Assembly: GCF_900128905.1 (NCBI RefSeq)
Contig: NZ_FQTV01000002.1
Span: 62,001-126,000 of the forward strand
Direction: 5' to 3'
Length of the DNA stretch: 64,000 nucleotides
Origin: Bacteroides luti
GTDB lineage: Bacteria > Bacteroidota > Bacteroidia > Bacteroidales > Bacteroidaceae
The translations under genes and the position numbers were made by a program. Below, piece after piece: positions 62,690 to 64,000 of this stretch (positions are counted from its first letter, which is position 1; every line of letters begins with the position of its first letter). The notes below the pieces were generated by a model. That model did no database searches. It was not told the DNA's origin and worked only from the letters and a program-made list of their open reading frames with translations.

Positions 62690-62889
62690 GGTCTGAATAA
62701 TTACTTTTTTGTGAATTTAGAATAAATAGATTAGATTCTTTAAGCTTTTGTAATGTGGAGGTTACATTTATATCAATGGAGAGTATAATGATAAAATCAG
62801 ACTATATTTTATAGCACAATTTTTATGAATTCTGAGGTGATAATTCTGTGAACCAGATGTCGATGAAAAATATATTTTAATCTATTTTC

Positions 62890-62921
62890 TTGGATTATTT
62901 TCTTAATAATATGTATCTTTG
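62890..62921 (+). promoter_or_regulatory. Promoter of the DMP19-family gene
   Basis: TTG (62890-62892) is followed after 21 bases by TATCTTTG (62914-62921). The leader before the ATG at 62945 would be about 17 bases. Confidence 0.68.
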
Positions 62922-62944
62922 ACAACTGTTATAAACTTAAATAT

Positions 62945-63451
62945 ATGCCTACAACAATTGAAATTTCAGATTCTGCTCTAAAAGAAGCTGCATCACTTGG
63001 AATGGATGAATTTATCAAAGTGTTTACCGATAAGTATTTAGATATTCTTGGAGGAAATCTAAATGCTGAAAAAATGGGGCTGCTCAATGGGGCTCAGCAC
63101 TCGGTATTAGCTTATCATTTTTTTAGAGAAGAAGTGATGGAAGGGGGATTTGTGCAACTTATTCAAAATGGATATGGAGGATATATATTTGATAATCCGT
63201 TTGCCAAATCTATGAGATTGTTTGGCGCTGAAGATTTTTCTAAGTTGATTTATAAAGCTAAGAAAATATACGATGCTCATAAAGAAGATCTTGAAAAGGA
63301 GAGAAGTGAAGACGATTTTATGGCTATGTATGAACAATATGAAGAGTTTGATGATCTTGAAGAGGAATTCCTTGAAAATGAGGAAGAAATAACTTCTATT
63401 ATAGCAGGGTATATTGATGAGCATTTAGAAGAATTTGCGAATATAAAATAA
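62945..63451 (+). CDS. DMP19-family (DUF4375) protein
   Basis: This 168-residue cytoplasmic protein has the DUF4375/DMP19 core: AQHSVLAYHFFREEVMEGGF (about 50-69), VQLIQNGYGGYIF and AKSMRLFGAEDFSKLIYKA. DMP19 of Neisseria is a DNA mimic that binds repressors or HU-like proteins, but most relatives are uncharacterised. The C-terminal about 60 residues are strongly acidic (EEFDDLEEEFLENEEEITS), which would fit a DNA-mimicking surface, though this is inference. It is followed by the NigD-like gene, 81 bases away, with no obvious link. Confidence 0.78.
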   Translation: MPTTIEISDSALKEAASLGMDEFIKVFTDKYLDILGGNLNAEKMGLLNGAQHSVLAYHFFREEVMEGGFVQLIQNGYGGYIFDNPFAKSMRLFGAEDFSKLIYKAKKIYDAHKEDLEKERSEDDFMAMYEQYEEFDDLEEEFLENEEEITSIIAGYIDEHLEEFANIK

Positions 63452-63532
63452 TACGATGCAGTATTTGGGTAAAAGTCTGCGTTTTCTTATAAATCTTAAT
63501 ATATTTTATATTCAAATTAAAAAACACGAGAA

Positions 63533-64000
63533 ATGAAAAAATTAAAATTATTTGTTTTAAGCTTTACATTATTGATGATACCTTTCTTGTCATCATGTAT
63601 TGACAGTGGTAGTGATGATACATCTTCTAAACCTTATTATGTCTTTGCCCGGGTAGTAAATTCTATGGGGACATATCTGATAGCTGATAGCGGAGAAACA
63701 CTTATTCCTACTTCGGCATCTCTTTCATCATTAGCTTCAAAAGGACTTAAAATTGATGCAATAGATAAGGCGTATATTGCGTATACTCTGGTTGATCCGA
63801 GTCAAGTGACAGCACAAGCGTCAAAAGATCCAAGTGATAGGACATATAATATTGAATTGACTTATATTGCATCTATTGACCGTAAAGTGGCATTTGTAAC
63901 AAAAGGATCTGCTAATGATTCTATTTCCACTGATCCTATATTGCAACTCGATTTAATGACACAAACTAGTCAGTTATATATAAATAAAGGGTATTTAATA
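63533..64000 (+). CDS. NigD-like lipoprotein (5' part, cut by window edge)
   Basis: The frame is open to the right edge; 156 codons are visible. It opens with a signal peptide and lipobox FLSSC (Cys22), followed by IDSGSDD, an acidic stretch typical of surface-exposed Bacteroides lipoproteins. The rest (YYVFARVVNSMGTYLIAD, LIPTSASLSSLASKG, residues about 35-70) resembles NigD-like N-terminal domains. It presumably belongs to the NigD-like family of Bacteroidales lipoproteins, whose function is poorly defined. The C-terminus is outside the window. Confidence 0.75.
   Translation, partial: MKKLKLFVLSFTLLMIPFLSSCIDSGSDDTSSKPYYVFARVVNSMGTYLIADSGETLIPTSASLSSLASKGLKIDAIDKAYIAYTLVDPSQVTAQASKDPSDRTYNIELTYIASIDRKVAFVTKGSANDSISTDPILQLDLMTQTSQLYINKGYLI

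Larger units (their letters stand above)
62599..62944. other. Divergent promoter region, IscU-like/GGGtGRT pair and DMP19 gene
   Basis: These 346 bases contain no gene. They hold full promoters facing each way (62660-62689 on the minus strand and 62890-62921 on the plus strand). A short hairpin CGATTT-TTTC-AAATCG lies at 62640-62655, at the start of the leader of the GGGtGRT pair. Confidence 0.6.

Overview
The window is AT-rich chromosomal DNA from a member of the Bacteroidales, most likely a Bacteroides-type gut or anaerobic glycan degrader. The grounds are two SusC/SusD outer-membrane pairs, carboxypeptidase-regulatory-domain TonB receptors, Bacteroides-style lipoproteins, BspA-type leucine-rich-repeat proteins, a NigD-like lipoprotein, an S-type sulfatase, and several promoters of the Bacteroidetes form TTG-N19..21-TAnnTTTG. 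I see no rRNA, tRNA, CRISPR array, integrase or intact insertion sequence, so this is mostly vertically inherited chromosome with a few decayed mobile remnants.

Layout. 1-1032: end of an unknown gene and a polytopic membrane protein. 1443-5567: aldA-lutABC, an overlapping operon able to take L-lactaldehyde (from fucose or rhamnose) to lactate and then pyruvate. 5719-10438: TonB receptor, secreted esterase and a PDZ/S41 lipoprotein protease. 10595-13382: cysK, metY and an acetyltransferase, with a perfect palindrome upstream. 13497-15227: mnmA and an orphan LuxR-type response regulator. 15651-19395: secreted sulfatase and GH20 beta-hexosaminidase. 19452-26946: small envelope and housekeeping genes, including YceI, a secreted YhcH-family protein, a 44-residue basic protein and pabB-pabC. 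27102-35033: an AraC regulator and a seven-gene TetR-controlled export operon (TolC, HlyD, two ATPases, two ABC-2 permeases) resembling E. coli YbhGFSR. 35268-42163: 2-keto-3-deoxygluconate kinase, outer-membrane and lipoproteins, a large leucine-rich-repeat protein and a dapB paralogue.

42412-52252 is a polysaccharide utilization locus on the minus strand: susC, susD, an unknown secreted protein, a GH29 alpha-L-fucosidase and a GH3 beta-glucosidase. A terminator-like hairpin lies between susD and the enzyme genes. 52803-58685 holds a SagB-type nitroreductase lipoprotein, a small cysteine-containing secreted protein and a second susCD pair with no enzymes. 58686-59549 carries no gene but has a 30-bp perfect inverted repeat with nested stems, a cluster of GTGA-type short repeats and a dispersed hairpin. 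59550-64000 has a second leucine-rich-repeat protein beside the tail of a deleted paralogue, a GGGtGRT-protein/IscU-like pair with a strong promoter, a DMP19-family protein and the start of a NigD-like lipoprotein gene.

The best candidates for something under-described are the GGGtGRT/IscU-like pair, the nested inverted repeat and GTGA cluster at 58786-59233, and a roughly 380-bp array of ten degenerate copies of a 12-mer at 37713-38094. The best-supported regulatory prediction is a matched pair of TetR operators (GTTTAACA-N4-TGTTAATT), one at the tetR promoter and one before tolC. Product calls rest on sequence motifs and recalled family features; no database search was run.
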